From positions 2,826,001-2,890,000 of the forward strand of contig NZ_CP020918.1 in the NCBI RefSeq assembly GCF_003076455.1: a stretch of 64,000 nucleotides of DNA, written 5' to 3'. Shown here piece by piece: positions 26,943 through 36,554 of this stretch. The position numbers and the translations under genes are program-made. Every line of letters starts with the position of its first letter. The stretch's first letter is position 1. This stretch comes from Flavobacterium faecale. Its GTDB lineage: Bacteria > Bacteroidota > Bacteroidia > Flavobacteriales > Flavobacteriaceae. Under the pieces are notes generated by a model. The model did no database searches. It saw only the letters and a program-made list of their open reading frames with translations, and had not been told where the DNA came from.

Positions 26943-29480
26943 CTATTTTTTAAGCGTTGTTTTTAAGTTTGGTTCGGCAGTTTGATTTTGTAGCGAAATC
27001 AGGTTTGCCATCAATCGGTAAGCTCCCGCTACACCTTCGGGCAATTCTCTAAAAAAGCTTAAGCCCGTGTATACGTAATACCCTTTGCCATAAGGCGCAA
27101 CGAGCAACGCACCATCTACCGCAGCTTCTCCCGTATCATGTGCAGACAAAATAGGGGTAAACTCAGGCGCATGACTACTCGGATAATACAATCCTTGTTC
27201 TTGTGTCCAGCCTTTAAAATCTTCTTTGGTAATCTTGTTAGGGTAATTCAATACGGGATGATTGGGTGCTAAGAACTTTACATCAGCATTCTCTTCAGTT
27301 ACTCTATTGGTCGAAAGCGTTAATGGATAAGGTGCCAATTGAACGCCAGCCAATAAACTTGGTGTGTTGTACTGCACAATCATCGTTTTTCCGGATTTTA
27401 CAAAGTCAAACAAAATGGCTTGTTTATTAACCAAAGGTTGAATGGTATTGTAGGCTCTGATACCTGTAATAATCACATCAAAAGGACGAATGCTTTCCGT
27501 TGTGATTTCGTCCGGATTTAAAAAGGATAAATCATAGCCCATTTGGATTAGGCTTGCGGGTACAGCATCACCTGCGCCCATGATGTAACCTATTTTTTGT
27601 GATCCGATATTGATGTCTAGTTTGATAAACTTAGACTCAGCTTCTTGTAGAATTTGTTGTTTTGCAATATGTGGGTATTCGATATTTATTTGTTCCGAAT
27701 TGTATTTTTTGCCATTGATGGTCAAACTACTTTTCGCATACACTTCTGTCGCTTTTGCTGGAGGAGTTACCGAAAAAGTATAGGTTTTGTCTGTGCCTTT
27801 CTTTACTAGGTTAACGTCAAATTTGGCTGGAGTTACTTTCCATCCTTCTGGAAGTTCCAATTGCAGCTCTCCTTTCAAATGGTCTTTTCCTGCATTGACT
27901 ACAACAGCAATTTCTTTGGCATTATTAGAATTAAAAAGAACAACTTTCTCAACAAAATTTGTCGAAGCTTCAGGAATAATATCCAAATACTCATACATTT
28001 CGCCTTTGGCAGGGTGGTTGTATTTGTACACAATAGGGCGCTCGATTTTTATTTCTAAACCATTTACTTTTAGAAAGAAAAAGACTTTGTTGGTTCGAAT
28101 AATATCTGGTATTCCAATGTTTTCCTGATTTTTCACGGCATACATTCCCAACGTTCCAGGTTCTTTCAACCAATAGGGTTGTGTAGCCTCGGTGTTTGCC
28201 GGAATTGTCATCGCCACTTTAAACTTGCGATCTAGGTTATTGGTCAATGCTATATTTTGAGTAGTAGATTTTTGATCAGGGTAAGTGGTTACGCTTTCCA
28301 ATTCTACTTTAGCCTCCGATCTGTTGATGGCTTCAAGCGTCAGTTGCAGCGTTTCTCCTGCTGTAGCAGTCGGTTGATTGCTTACTGCTTCAAGATACAA
28401 CCCAGCACAATTTATGATGCAGTTTTTTATCTCTTCTGATTTTATGGTTTTCCAGTGCGTTTCGTCTAATAACTGGATCATCTCATAAGCTTTGACCAAA
28501 TTAGGAATACTAAGGTCAGGTCGATTGTAATTGTAATTTTTGATTATTTTCGAAATCAAAACACCAACAGGTTTACCACCAGGAACACGGTTCCAACTCG
28601 TGTCTATTCCGTCAAATATATCGTTTTTGGAGTTGGATTTCAAACCGTTGATAGGTTCTAAATATTCGAGTTCGTCACCTCGGCTACCCGTGCTACCAAA
28701 ACCTTGCGATTGGTGAGAACTTCTGCTCAAAGCAGCCATTTCAGCATTTGATTTCCCTAAATTAGTGTAAAAAACACCCGTTTGAAAAGCCACAAAATTA
28801 GATTTATCAGTTGCATCAAATTTCGCTTGACTGCCATAAAACCAGTAAGACGGATTGAAAAATTGTTTTTTTACCTGCCATGGTTTTACATAGGCCAGTT
28901 GTTCAGGATATATTTTTGGATTGTTGGTCAAATCAAAACTTTCAACACTTAATAGCGCAGAGGCAGAGTGGTGTCCGTGCGTATCTCCAGAGGTACGATG
29001 GTCAAAACGATTGATGATAATGTCGGGTTGGAATTTTCGAATCGCCCAAACTACATCAGCGAGTACGTTTTTTTTGTCCCAAATTTCTAAGGTTTCAACT
29101 GGTGTTTTCGAAAAACCAAAATCATTGGCACGAGAGAAAAACTGCTGTCCGCCATCGATTTTTCTAGCCTCTAATAATTCTTGTGTTCGAATGACTCCTA
29201 GCTGTTCGCGCAGTTCAGGACCAATTAAATTTTGTCCTCCATCACCTCTAGTTAGCGATAAATAGGCCGTTCTAGCCTTTTTTTCATTCGATAAATAAGA
29301 TATTAATTTGGTATTTTCATCATCGGGATGTGCTGCAATATAGAGTACTGAGCCCAAGAAATTTAATTTCTGAATCTGATTATAGATTTCGCCACTAGTT
29401 GGTTTTTGTGGTTTTTGCGCGCTAATAAGTTGAGCAGAACAAAGAACGACAAAAAAGGATTTTGTAAAATATGGATGCAT
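26943..29480 (-). CDS. PIG-L family deacetylase with C-terminal accessory domains
   Basis: 845 residues with a signal peptide (SFFVVLCSAQLISAQ). The PIG-L/LmbE zinc site is AAHPDDEN (His51, Asp53, Asp54) and the third histidine lies in GDTHGHHSAS. Such enzymes remove N-acetyl groups from GlcNAc-type substrates. Beyond about residue 300, Ig-like beta-rich domains and a GATase1/ThuA-like C-terminal segment (DVIITGIRAYNTI, then SGKTMIVQYNTPS) are seen. The ATG at 29480 is preferred over a TTG at 29510, because the latter overlaps a TACATTTG -7 element. Secretion and the neighbouring symporter suggest extracellular or periplasmic processing followed by uptake. Confidence 0.88.
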   Translation of the reverse strand: MHPYFTKSFFVVLCSAQLISAQKPQKPTSGEIYNQIQKLNFLGSVLYIAAHPDDENTKLISYLSNEKKARTAYLSLTRGDGGQNLIGPELREQLGVIRTQELLEARKIDGGQQFFSRANDFGFSKTPVETLEIWDKKNVLADVVWAIRKFQPDIIINRFDHRTSGDTHGHHSASALLSVESFDLTNNPKIYPEQLAYVKPWQVKKQFFNPSYWFYGSQAKFDATDKSNFVAFQTGVFYTNLGKSNAEMAALSRSSHQSQGFGSTGSRGDELEYLEPINGLKSNSKNDIFDGIDTSWNRVPGGKPVGVLISKIIKNYNYNRPDLSIPNLVKAYEMIQLLDETHWKTIKSEEIKNCIINCAGLYLEAVSNQPTATAGETLQLTLEAINRSEAKVELESVTTYPDQKSTTQNIALTNNLDRKFKVAMTIPANTEATQPYWLKEPGTLGMYAVKNQENIGIPDIIRTNKVFFFLKVNGLEIKIERPIVYKYNHPAKGEMYEYLDIIPEASTNFVEKVVLFNSNNAKEIAVVVNAGKDHLKGELQLELPEGWKVTPAKFDVNLVKKGTDKTYTFSVTPPAKATEVYAKSSLTINGKKYNSEQINIEYPHIAKQQILQEAESKFIKLDINIGSQKIGYIMGAGDAVPASLIQMGYDLSFLNPDEITTESIRPFDVIITGIRAYNTIQPLVNKQAILFDFVKSGKTMIVQYNTPSLLAGVQLAPYPLTLSTNRVTEENADVKFLAPNHPVLNYPNKITKEDFKGWTQEQGLYYPSSHAPEFTPILSAHDTGEAAVDGALLVAPYGKGYYVYTGLSFFRELPEGVAGAYRLMANLISLQNQTAEPNLKTTLKK

Positions 29481-29507
29481 TTTTTTAATATTAATTTGCA
29501 ATAGTTT

Positions 29508-29515
29508 CAAATGTA
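29508..29515 (-). promoter_or_regulatory. -7 promoter element of the PIG-L/microprotein/symporter operon
   Basis: On the minus strand TACATTTG fits TAnnTTTG and lies 28 bp before the ATG at 29480. No good -33 TTG was seen, so the promoter may be weak or activator dependent. Confidence 0.55.
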
Positions 29516-29558
29516 CTAATTATAATTTTTTATGATGGTTTTTTGAAGTTTTCTTAAC

Positions 29559-29590
29559 AAAAAAAAGAGCATCACTGATGCTCTTTTTCT
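29559..29590 (-). terminator. Bidirectional terminator between the PIG-L operon and the next gene
   Basis: AGAGCATC and GATGCTCT form a perfect stem around ACT with T5 on the plus side and A-run on the other, giving a U-run for minus-strand transcripts of the gene at 29619-30071. Confidence 0.8.
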
Positions 29591-29618
29591 CAACCAAACC
29601 AAGTATTTTTCTCAACTA

Positions 29619-30071
29619 TTAATGTCTTTTGTTGTATTTTTTATCATACTTTTTATCGTGTTTTTTGTTGTAATCATGACGGTCATAATGGTCGTGATCA
29701 TCATATCTATTATTCTCTACATACACAACACGTTGCGGTGCTCTGTGATTGCTATAATGTTCGTAAGGACGGTATCCACGGTAACCGCTTAAAGCTACAG
29801 TTTGACAGTTGTTGATGTTAACGTTTCGGTATTGCGTAGGTAGGTCTCTTGAACGCACCCAATTGTTTCCGTTTTGGTACACGTACATAGAAGCTCTTGT
29901 GTCATAATAAGCGTGCACATCGGGCACATAGTAAAAATCTACGGCTACATTTCTTTGCACTGGTGCCCAAACCGGACGGCTACCAATATTTACATTCAAG
30001 GATACTTGTGCTTCTGCTACACTTGATACTACTAAGAATAATCCAACGGCTACTAGTTTTAATGTTCTCAT
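29619..30071 (-). CDS. Secreted protein with a His/Lys/Asp-rich tail
   Basis: 150 residues. A signal peptide (LVAVGLFLVVSSVAEAQ) is followed by a globular part with VWAPVQRNVAVDFYYVPDVH and YYDTRASMYVYQNG, as seen in many short uncharacterised flavobacterial secreted proteins. It ends with a low-complexity tail alternating His, Asp, Lys and Tyr (from about residue 122). The tail could bind divalent metal or polyanions. It is monocistronic with its own terminator. Function unknown. Confidence 0.8.
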   Translation of the reverse strand: MRTLKLVAVGLFLVVSSVAEAQVSLNVNIGSRPVWAPVQRNVAVDFYYVPDVHAYYDTRASMYVYQNGNNWVRSRDLPTQYRNVNINNCQTVALSGYRGYRPYEHYSNHRAPQRVVYVENNRYDDHDHYDRHDYNKKHDKKYDKKYNKRH

Positions 30072-30351
30072 GATTTCTATACTTTAAATTGTTTTGTACT
30101 TTTTAATTTGTTGTTGTTGTTTAGTAATTTTCAACAACTGTGCCAAAGCAATTTTATGGGTAATGATTCTAATGAGATTGCAATACTGATTAGAGGTATA
30201 ATGTATTGTTTAATAGTAGTTTGACGTTTGTAAAAATAAATTCAAAAAAACGCCTTTAATCTGTTTTTTAATAGAAATTATTCGAAAACAAATACTTTAT
30301 TCCAGTCAAAAGAAATAGATATAATCGTTTTTAGAAAGAAAGATAGTGAGA

Positions 30352-32072
30352 TTACAAATGTACTTCTAAGCCAAAAGTAGTGCGTAAGATTTCGATATTT
30401 GGATTAATTTCCAGTAGACGGTTGTAGCGATCGGTATCGTTCAGGCTACGTTTGTTTTCCATGGCTTCGTTAACAATTACATCGATGGTAATGTCGTGAT
30501 TGTGTAAGTGGCCACGTAAATGTCCTAGTAATCCAATTTTTTCACTCTCAAAATCCAATTTAGACCCTTCATTTGGGAGTTCGATTGTAATTTGTGTGGT
30601 GCCTACAAGTTTGGGATCGTTAATCATTAATAAGGATTCCATGATTCGGTATCCTTTATTTCCGAGTTTTTTTGCGTAGTTGTTCCATTGAATTAGCATT
30701 TCGGTTTCTGTAAAAGGCTCTGTTGGCAATACCGTATGATTGACGGGTTTTACAAAGTTTTTACTGCTTTCTTCCAATGCTTTTTTGGCACGAATACTTG
30801 CTAACGAAAAAGCAGACACACTTGCCCCATCAAAATTTGGGGTTGCTACTTTTACTGAAGCTACTGGCGCTTCGGGTTGTGGGGTAGGAGCAGCTGTAAC
30901 TTTTGGAGCTTCGGTTGCTTCTGTAGTTTTTACCGTCGTTTGATCGGCTATGGAGTAATCACGTTTCCTGAAATAAGTAGGCGGAATTATGAAAGACTCA
31001 ACTTTTTTTTTTCTCCATCAAAAGTGATAGAGGCCAATTGCATCAAGCAAAGTTCCACGAGCAAACGCTGATTTTGACTCAGTTTGTATTTTAAATCACA
31101 CTCATTGGCAATCGCTATACCTTTCAATAAAAAGTCTGCTTCACATTTTTGAGCCTGAACTCCATACAATTTTTGCGCTTGTTCACCAGCTTCAAGTAAA
31201 CTTAAGGTAGCAGGTGTTTTGCTCACCAATAAATCTCTAAAATGACTAGCGAGACCGGATACAAAATGGTGTGAATCAAATCCTTTTGCCAAAATAGCAT
31301 CAAAAGCCAATAGCAAATCTGGAATTTTATTTTCTATCAATAAATCGGTGATCGTGATATATGTTTCGTAATCAAGAACATTTAGATTTTCGGTAACAGC
31401 TTGTCTTGTTAAATTGGTACCACAATAGGAAACAACACGGTCAAATATTGACAAAGCATCACGCATAGCACCATCTGCTTTTTGGGCAATGATGTGTAAA
31501 GCATCGTCTTCAAAGGTGATTCCTTGGCTTGTAGCTACTTCAGCAAGGTGTTCTTTTGCGTCTTTAACTGTGATTCTTTTAAAATCAAAGATTTGACAAC
31601 GAGAAAGAATCGTTGGTATGATTTTATGTTTTTCTGTAGTTGCTAGAATAAAAATGGCATGCTTTGGTGGCTCTTCCAATGTTTTCAAGAAAGCATTAAA
31701 AGCGGCAGAAGATAGCATGTGGACCTCATCAATGATATATACCTTGTATTTTCCTGTTTGTGGCGGGATACGTACTTGGTCAATTAGGTTCCTGATGTCA
31801 TCAACAGAGTTGTTTGAGGCAGCATCTAATTCGAATACATTAAAAGAGAAATCTTCTTCTAAATCATCATATCCAGGTTGGTTTATTTTTCGAGCCAAAA
31901 TACGGGCGCAAGTCGTTTTACCAACTCCTCTAGGTCCTGTAAACAACAGAGCTGAGGCCAAGTGATTGTTTTCAATGGCATTAAGTAGCGTATTGGTAAT
32001 CGCTTTTTGTCCCACAACATCTTTAAATGTTTGAGGACGATATTTTCTAGCCGATACGATAAATTGTTCCAT
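30352..32072 (-). CDS. dnaX: DNA polymerase III tau subunit, full length through a -1 frameshift
   Basis: Reading the 0 frame to the A10 run (31003-31012 on the plus coordinate) and then the -1 frame gives one product of about 573 residues, the expected size for DnaX tau. After the slip the frame reads VESFIIPPTYFRKRDYS, then a Pro/Ala/Thr-rich linker, then a C-terminal domain beginning near SAFSLASIRAKKALEES. The last 150 residues (30352-30819) appear as a separate open frame only because of this shift. Tau would link the clamp loader to the polymerase. Either ribosomal -1 slippage at A AAA AAG, transcript slippage, or a homopolymer error explains it. Confidence 0.72.
30987..32072 (-). CDS. 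dnaX: DNA polymerase III gamma subunit (0-frame product of dnaX)
   Basis: 361 residues in one frame. RKYRPQTFKDVVGQ, Walker A GPRGVGKTT and the DEVHMLSSAAFNAFLKTLEE block (Walker B and sensor region) identify a clamp-loader ATPase, and FILATTEKHKIIPTILSRCQ is the arginine finger region. The four-cysteine zinc module of the E. coli protein is absent; NQPGYDDLEEDFSFNVFELD replaces it, as I recall for Flavobacteriia. The frame ends four codons after the A-run with TAA. This could be the natural short gamma form. Confidence 0.9.
   Translation of the reverse strand: MEQFIVSARKYRPQTFKDVVGQKAITNTLLNAIENNHLASALLFTGPRGVGKTTCARILARKINQPGYDDLEEDFSFNVFELDAASNNSVDDIRNLIDQVRIPPQTGKYKVYIIDEVHMLSSAAFNAFLKTLEEPPKHAIFILATTEKHKIIPTILSRCQIFDFKRITVKDAKEHLAEVATSQGITFEDDALHIIAQKADGAMRDALSIFDRVVSYCGTNLTRQAVTENLNVLDYETYITITDLLIENKIPDLLLAFDAILAKGFDSHHFVSGLASHFRDLLVSKTPATLSLLEAGEQAQKLYGVQAQKCEADFLLKGIAIANECDLKYKLSQNQRLLVELCLMQLASITFDGEKKKLSLS
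31003..31012 (-). promoter_or_regulatory. dnaX slippery run (A10 on the coding strand)
   Basis: Ten A in the coding strand are preceded by GGAG and followed by GTTGAG. The run contains the heptamer A AAA AAG in the 0 frame, the same type used by E. coli dnaX. Slipping back by one base gives next codon GTT and opens the tau C-terminus. No stable stem-loop is obvious just downstream, so transcriptional slippage as in Thermus dnaX is equally possible. Confidence 0.65.
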
Positions 32073-32091
32073 AGTTTTCTGTATTCGAAAG

Positions 32092-32123
32092 CAAATATAA
32101 GACTTGAATTTCCATTTACAAAA
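32092..32123 (-). promoter_or_regulatory. Promoter of dnaX
   Basis: On the minus strand TTTTG (complement of 32119-32123) and TATATTTG (complement of 32092-32099) are 19 bases apart, a textbook Bacteroidota promoter. The start codon is at 32072. Confidence 0.82.
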
Positions 32124-33435
32124 TTTATATGGGCTCGCTTTTCAATTTGAAAAATATAAATGCCTAAACGGTATTTATCAGCAAGATTTGCAACTTAAGT
32201 TGAGTGTAGTTTTAAGTTTAATATAGGTAGAGAGAAATAACTTTGTTATAAAAAATCATTACCATGAAGGTTGCTGTTTCAATTTAAAATAGGTACAATA
32301 AATAATGTTCACGGTATAAAGTACCAGGTTCTTGAAAGGTATCAGATTCTCTTTCGAACCAGATATTATATTTTCTATTGTTTATATGATCATCATTGAA
32401 GTGTAAAAGTACAACTGGAGGTTTTGATCATGATAAAGGCAGTAGTAACGCATTCGCGAAAGCAATAAGAAAGAGTGGATAATTAGTCCAAGGAAGTTAA
32501 TTTATGGCAGTGATAATATTATAAGTTAAAATTGGTTTAACTACCGCCCTTGTTAGGTTTTAAGGCAAATTAAACCATATGTTGCATTCAAAAAAACATT
32601 TGTTATTGTTGGATTAAGATAAAGTGACCATCTTTGGTTTATGGAAAATAGTTAGATAGAAGTGAGCAAATTGAAGAGGTATTAAAATTTAAAACGGTGA
32701 TTTAAGAGATAAATGTTTTTTCTGAATAGAAATAAAGTCAATGATTATATGAAAACGGTAGTATAAATTGTGGATTTTTTCATCAAAAACAATTAGATTC
32801 AGTTCTGTTTGATTCAATATATAGTAGGACACTGCCTTTTTTATTCTTTATCATTTTTCGTAAAGGAAAATCTTTTAAGTCTCTGCTGTATAGAATAGAG
32901 CAAAAAAAGCAAGATAAATTAGGATTATATATAGGAGTAAATAATATCATAACCATTACATTTGCATGTAATGGTTTTTTTATTTTATTAAAAAATCACC
33001 TTTTTATAGGCTTCTAAATCTATTTTTGGAATACAGAATTTGATTGAAATCTACACTTCAGATAGCGATCTTTTAACTGATTTTAACAAAACCTACAACT
33101 TTTTCAACTGAACAAGCCAGTCTACTTTTGTTTCAGTTAGTATCACTTCAAAACGCTTGATTTGTTGCTGTCATTTTTTTAATAATCTAGTTTTTAGTAG
33201 GTAATACATTGATAGTCATAATTTAATTGTGTTTTTTTTACCAAATTCTCCTCTCGTAGCCTATTTTATTGAATTAATAAGAAAATAAAAACTAGACAAA
33301 AACTAGACACATAGCCTTTGTGACTAGAATACAACTCGATATAAGTGCTGTTTTGTCTTGAGAAGGAATTCGCTTACAGTATGTTCATGATTAATTTTTG
33401 ATATTTGTATTAACTAATCATTAACTTATTATAAA
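32124..33435. other. Long non-coding gap between dnaX and the susC-like gene
   Basis: About 1.3 kb of very AT-rich sequence without a convincing gene on either strand. It holds a TAACTTTG -7-like element at 32238-32245, a strong hairpin with T-run at 32951-32982, an 11-bp tandem repeat at 33287-33308 and the likely susC leader. The stretch 32250-32940 carries stop codons in all frames and could be decayed DNA or a non-coding transcript. Confidence 0.5.
32951..32982 (+). terminator. Orphan rho-independent terminator upstream of the sus locus
   Basis: AACCATTACAT (32951-32961) and ATGTAATGGTT (32966-32976) form an 11-bp perfect stem around TTGC, followed by T-rich sequence. No rightward gene precedes it within 850 bp, so it either ends an unseen small RNA or shields the sus genes. 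Confidence 0.75.
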
Positions 33436-36400
33436 ATGAAATTCAATTTAAAAACTAATTGGAAACTCAAATCAAGATTGATGGCGATAATGCTGCTTTC
33501 TAGCTTTGGTGTACTCCAAGCACAAAAAATCCAAACGGTATCTGGAAAAGTTACTGGTGATGGAGGTCCTTTACCAGGTGTAAGTGTTATCATAAAAGAT
33601 TCGAAAGGAAAAAGTGCGGTAACGGACTTTGATGGTAACTACCAAATTCAGGCTAAAGATACGGATGTCTTATCATTTAGTTATATCGGTTTTATGACTC
33701 AAAATGCAAAAGTAAACGGAAGAACTTCAATAAACGTTAACTTAAAAGAGTCCCTAAATGAATTAGACAATGTAGTCGTTGTTGGGTACGGTACACAAAG
33801 AAAAAAAGAAGTAACTGGGGCTGTTAGCCGTGTTAAAGAAGAAGACGTAGCAAAATCAGCAACTTCAGATTTGGGTTCTGCTTTACAAGGATTGATTGCA
33901 GGGGTAAATGTAACGTCAAGTTCTGGAGATCCTGGAGCAGAGGCGAACGTTCAAATTCGTGGATTATCATCTGTTTTGGGGAGTAATAGACCATTGTACG
34001 TTGTGGATGGTATACCTTATGATGCCAATCCAAACATTAGTATGAATGAGATTGAAACTATTGATGTTTTAAAAGATGCTGCTTCGGCTGCTATTTATGG
34101 AACTAGAGGTTCTGCTGGGGTAATATTAATTACTACTAAGCAACCAAAGGTTGGAATCATGAAAGTTAAACTGGATAGTTACTATGGTGTTCAAAGTAAT
34201 TACAGACATATGCCTGTACCTACCGTAGAAGAAAAACTATACATGGAATTCATAAATAAAAATAATCAAAGTGGAACTGTATTTGGGAATTCTTGGACTA
34301 CTATCGAGGCAAATCCTACGCAGTTAACTAATAATAGTAATTTTTATAATGTTATTGAAAATGATCTAGCGCCTATTCAAAGTCATAATCTTAGTATCTC
34401 AGGTGGTAAAGATGGATTGTCTTATACTATTAACGGTGGATATTTTGGACAACAAGGTTCGTTAATCAATTCAAACTACGAGCGTTATAATGTAAGAGCT
34501 AATACTCAGTTTAACAAGGGGAATTGGAAAATTACAACTGGATTATCTGCAAGAAATGAATACACACAATATTCGCCTTGGGGATTGATTTTGGATGCTG
34601 TAAAATATAATCCATATGGAAATCAAGTTACGGCAGATCAAACTCAAATTGACAATTCTAATGGAGATGCCAATGAGACGACACGTTTATCTTATATTGG
34701 AGCAAAGTTACAGACTAATGATAAAAGCTTCAGAGATTATTTTGACGGAAATATTAGTGCAGAATACAGCTTTAATAAAAATTTAAAATATACGGTTAGG
34801 GGAGCAGTTAGTTATGACAATTCTTCACGTTTTACAATAAACCCTTCTTTTATTGCTTATGATAATCAAGGAGTATTAATACCTACTCAACAATCTAAAA
34901 TTAGAAATTTAAGTTCAAGAGCGACCAAACAAACGCTAGAGCATATTTTAAATTATAATAAGAAATTTGGAAATCATAATTTAGGTTTGACTGCTGTTTA
35001 TTCTTCTGAGCAATATACGTATGGTGAATTCTACGCCGAAAAATTTGATATTGTTGATAATGATATTACGGTTTTAAATGGCGCCAACGGGCTAGCTAAT
35101 GCTGGATCAGGTAACAACCAATGGACACAAAATAGAATGACTAAGTTTATTGGTACATTGGGTAGAGCGCAGTACAATTACAAAGGGAAATACCTATTGA
35201 GCGTGAGTGCACGTCGAGATGGATCATCAAAATTTAATCAACAGCACTTTCAATGGTTCCCATCGGCATCGATTGGTTGGAATGCTTCAGATGAAGAATG
35301 GTGGAAACCGATTAAAGGAATTGTTTCAAATTTCAAAGCGAGAGCGAGTAGAGGTAGTACAGGAAATTCTGGTGTAGCTGATTATTCTTATAGTGCAGGT
35401 ATTGATTTGAATAATGATTATGTCTTGGGTACAGGGGCAGATCAAAATTACATTCAGGGAGGAATTCAAACTGCTTTTGCAAACAAAAATGTAAAGTGGG
35501 AAACTTCAGTTTCGACCAACTTAGGATTTGATTTTGGTTTTTTAAATAACAAACTAACCTTGACTTCTGATTTCTATGTAACGCAGAAGAAAGACATGTT
35601 GTTTCCTGTTTTATTACCTCCAACAGCTGGTGGTGGTTCTGGATCTGATGTGGTTTTGAATGTTGGTGACATGAAAAACACTGGTATTGAATTGGCGATG
35701 AATTACAGAACTGGAAAAAAATTCAAACATGACTTAGGAGTTAACTTTACTAAAAACAGCAATACCGTTACCAAAATGAGTGGTACCAACAAATTGTTGT
35801 ATTTTGATGGAAGTACAATATCAGGTCAAGATAATGACCAAGATAAAGTATCGGCTTTGGCAGAAGGTTATGTTGCAGGTGCCTTTTTCTTGATGAAAAC
35901 AGATGGTGTGGTTCAAAGCTCAGAGGAGTTAATTGAATATCAAAAACTTGATCCTACGGCTAAACTAGGAGATCTACGTTATGTAGATTCTGATGGTGAT
36001 GGAAAAATCACTAACGACGACCGTAGATTTGCGGGTAGTGGTACTCCAGATTTTGAAATAGGTTTAAATTATTCAGCCAATTTTAAAAACTTCGATTTCT
36101 CAATGCAATGGTATGGTTCATTTGGAGCAGAGATCATCAATGGTGGAAAAGCATTAGGATATAAATCATCAAACAACAAAGATTTAATTTACCAATGGAC
36201 AGCTCAAAACCCTACCTCTCAAGTTCCTGCAGATAGAGGTGCATTGCACAATAACTACAGAGGTTGGTCAGATTATTGGTTAGAAGATGGGACGTTTGTG
36301 AGACTTCGTAATGTTTCTTTGGGATACACTGTTCCTAATAATGTAGTAAACAAATTAAGTTTAACCAAATTACGCTTCTTTGTATCGGCTCAAAACCCGT

Positions 36401-36528
36401 TACGTATTACTAAGTATAAAGGATATGATCCTGAAGTAGGGAATAACGGTTTAAGTACTCGTGGTATTGATAAGGGAACCGTTCCTCAAAGTTCAAAAGT
36501 AACTGCTGGTTTGCAACTCGAATTTTAA
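33436..36528 (+). CDS. SusC/RagA family TonB-linked outer-membrane protein
   Basis: 1030 residues. A signal peptide (MAIMLLSSFGVLQAQ) is followed by a carboxypeptidase-like domain (VSGKVTGDGGPLPGVSVI), the SusC-type TonB box region (LDNVVVVGYGTQRKKEVTG), a plug domain (IRGLSSVLGSNRPLYVVDG, then DAASAAIYGTRGSAGVILI) and a long barrel ending in KVTAGLQLEF. SusC pumps oligosaccharides across the outer membrane using TonB energy with its SusD lid. The length is typical. It begins a plus-strand operon with susD and a third lipoprotein. Confidence 0.95.
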   Translation: MKFNLKTNWKLKSRLMAIMLLSSFGVLQAQKIQTVSGKVTGDGGPLPGVSVIIKDSKGKSAVTDFDGNYQIQAKDTDVLSFSYIGFMTQNAKVNGRTSINVNLKESLNELDNVVVVGYGTQRKKEVTGAVSRVKEEDVAKSATSDLGSALQGLIAGVNVTSSSGDPGAEANVQIRGLSSVLGSNRPLYVVDGIPYDANPNISMNEIETIDVLKDAASAAIYGTRGSAGVILITTKQPKVGIMKVKLDSYYGVQSNYRHMPVPTVEEKLYMEFINKNNQSGTVFGNSWTTIEANPTQLTNNSNFYNVIENDLAPIQSHNLSISGGKDGLSYTINGGYFGQQGSLINSNYERYNVRANTQFNKGNWKITTGLSARNEYTQYSPWGLILDAVKYNPYGNQVTADQTQIDNSNGDANETTRLSYIGAKLQTNDKSFRDYFDGNISAEYSFNKNLKYTVRGAVSYDNSSRFTINPSFIAYDNQGVLIPTQQSKIRNLSSRATKQTLEHILNYNKKFGNHNLGLTAVYSSEQYTYGEFYAEKFDIVDNDITVLNGANGLANAGSGNNQWTQNRMTKFIGTLGRAQYNYKGKYLLSVSARRDGSSKFNQQHFQWFPSASIGWNASDEEWWKPIKGIVSNFKARASRGSTGNSGVADYSYSAGIDLNNDYVLGTGADQNYIQGGIQTAFANKNVKWETSVSTNLGFDFGFLNNKLTLTSDFYVTQKKDMLFPVLLPPTAGGGSGSDVVLNVGDMKNTGIELAMNYRTGKKFKHDLGVNFTKNSNTVTKMSGTNKLLYFDGSTISGQDNDQDKVSALAEGYVAGAFFLMKTDGVVQSSEELIEYQKLDPTAKLGDLRYVDSDGDGKITNDDRRFAGSGTPDFEIGLNYSANFKNFDFSMQWYGSFGAEIINGGKALGYKSSNNKDLIYQWTAQNPTSQVPADRGALHNNYRGWSDYWLEDGTFVRLRNVSLGYTVPNNVVNKLSLTKLRFFVSAQNPLRITKYKGYDPEVGNNGLSTRGIDKGTVPQSSKVTAGLQLEF

Positions 36529-36554
36529 ATTAACCCAACTTAAAAAACTGAAAA

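Noticed and set aside
30352..30819. 155-residue frame as an independent gene
   Set aside because: It is the tau C-terminus of dnaX in the -1 frame and has no promoter or proper start of its own.
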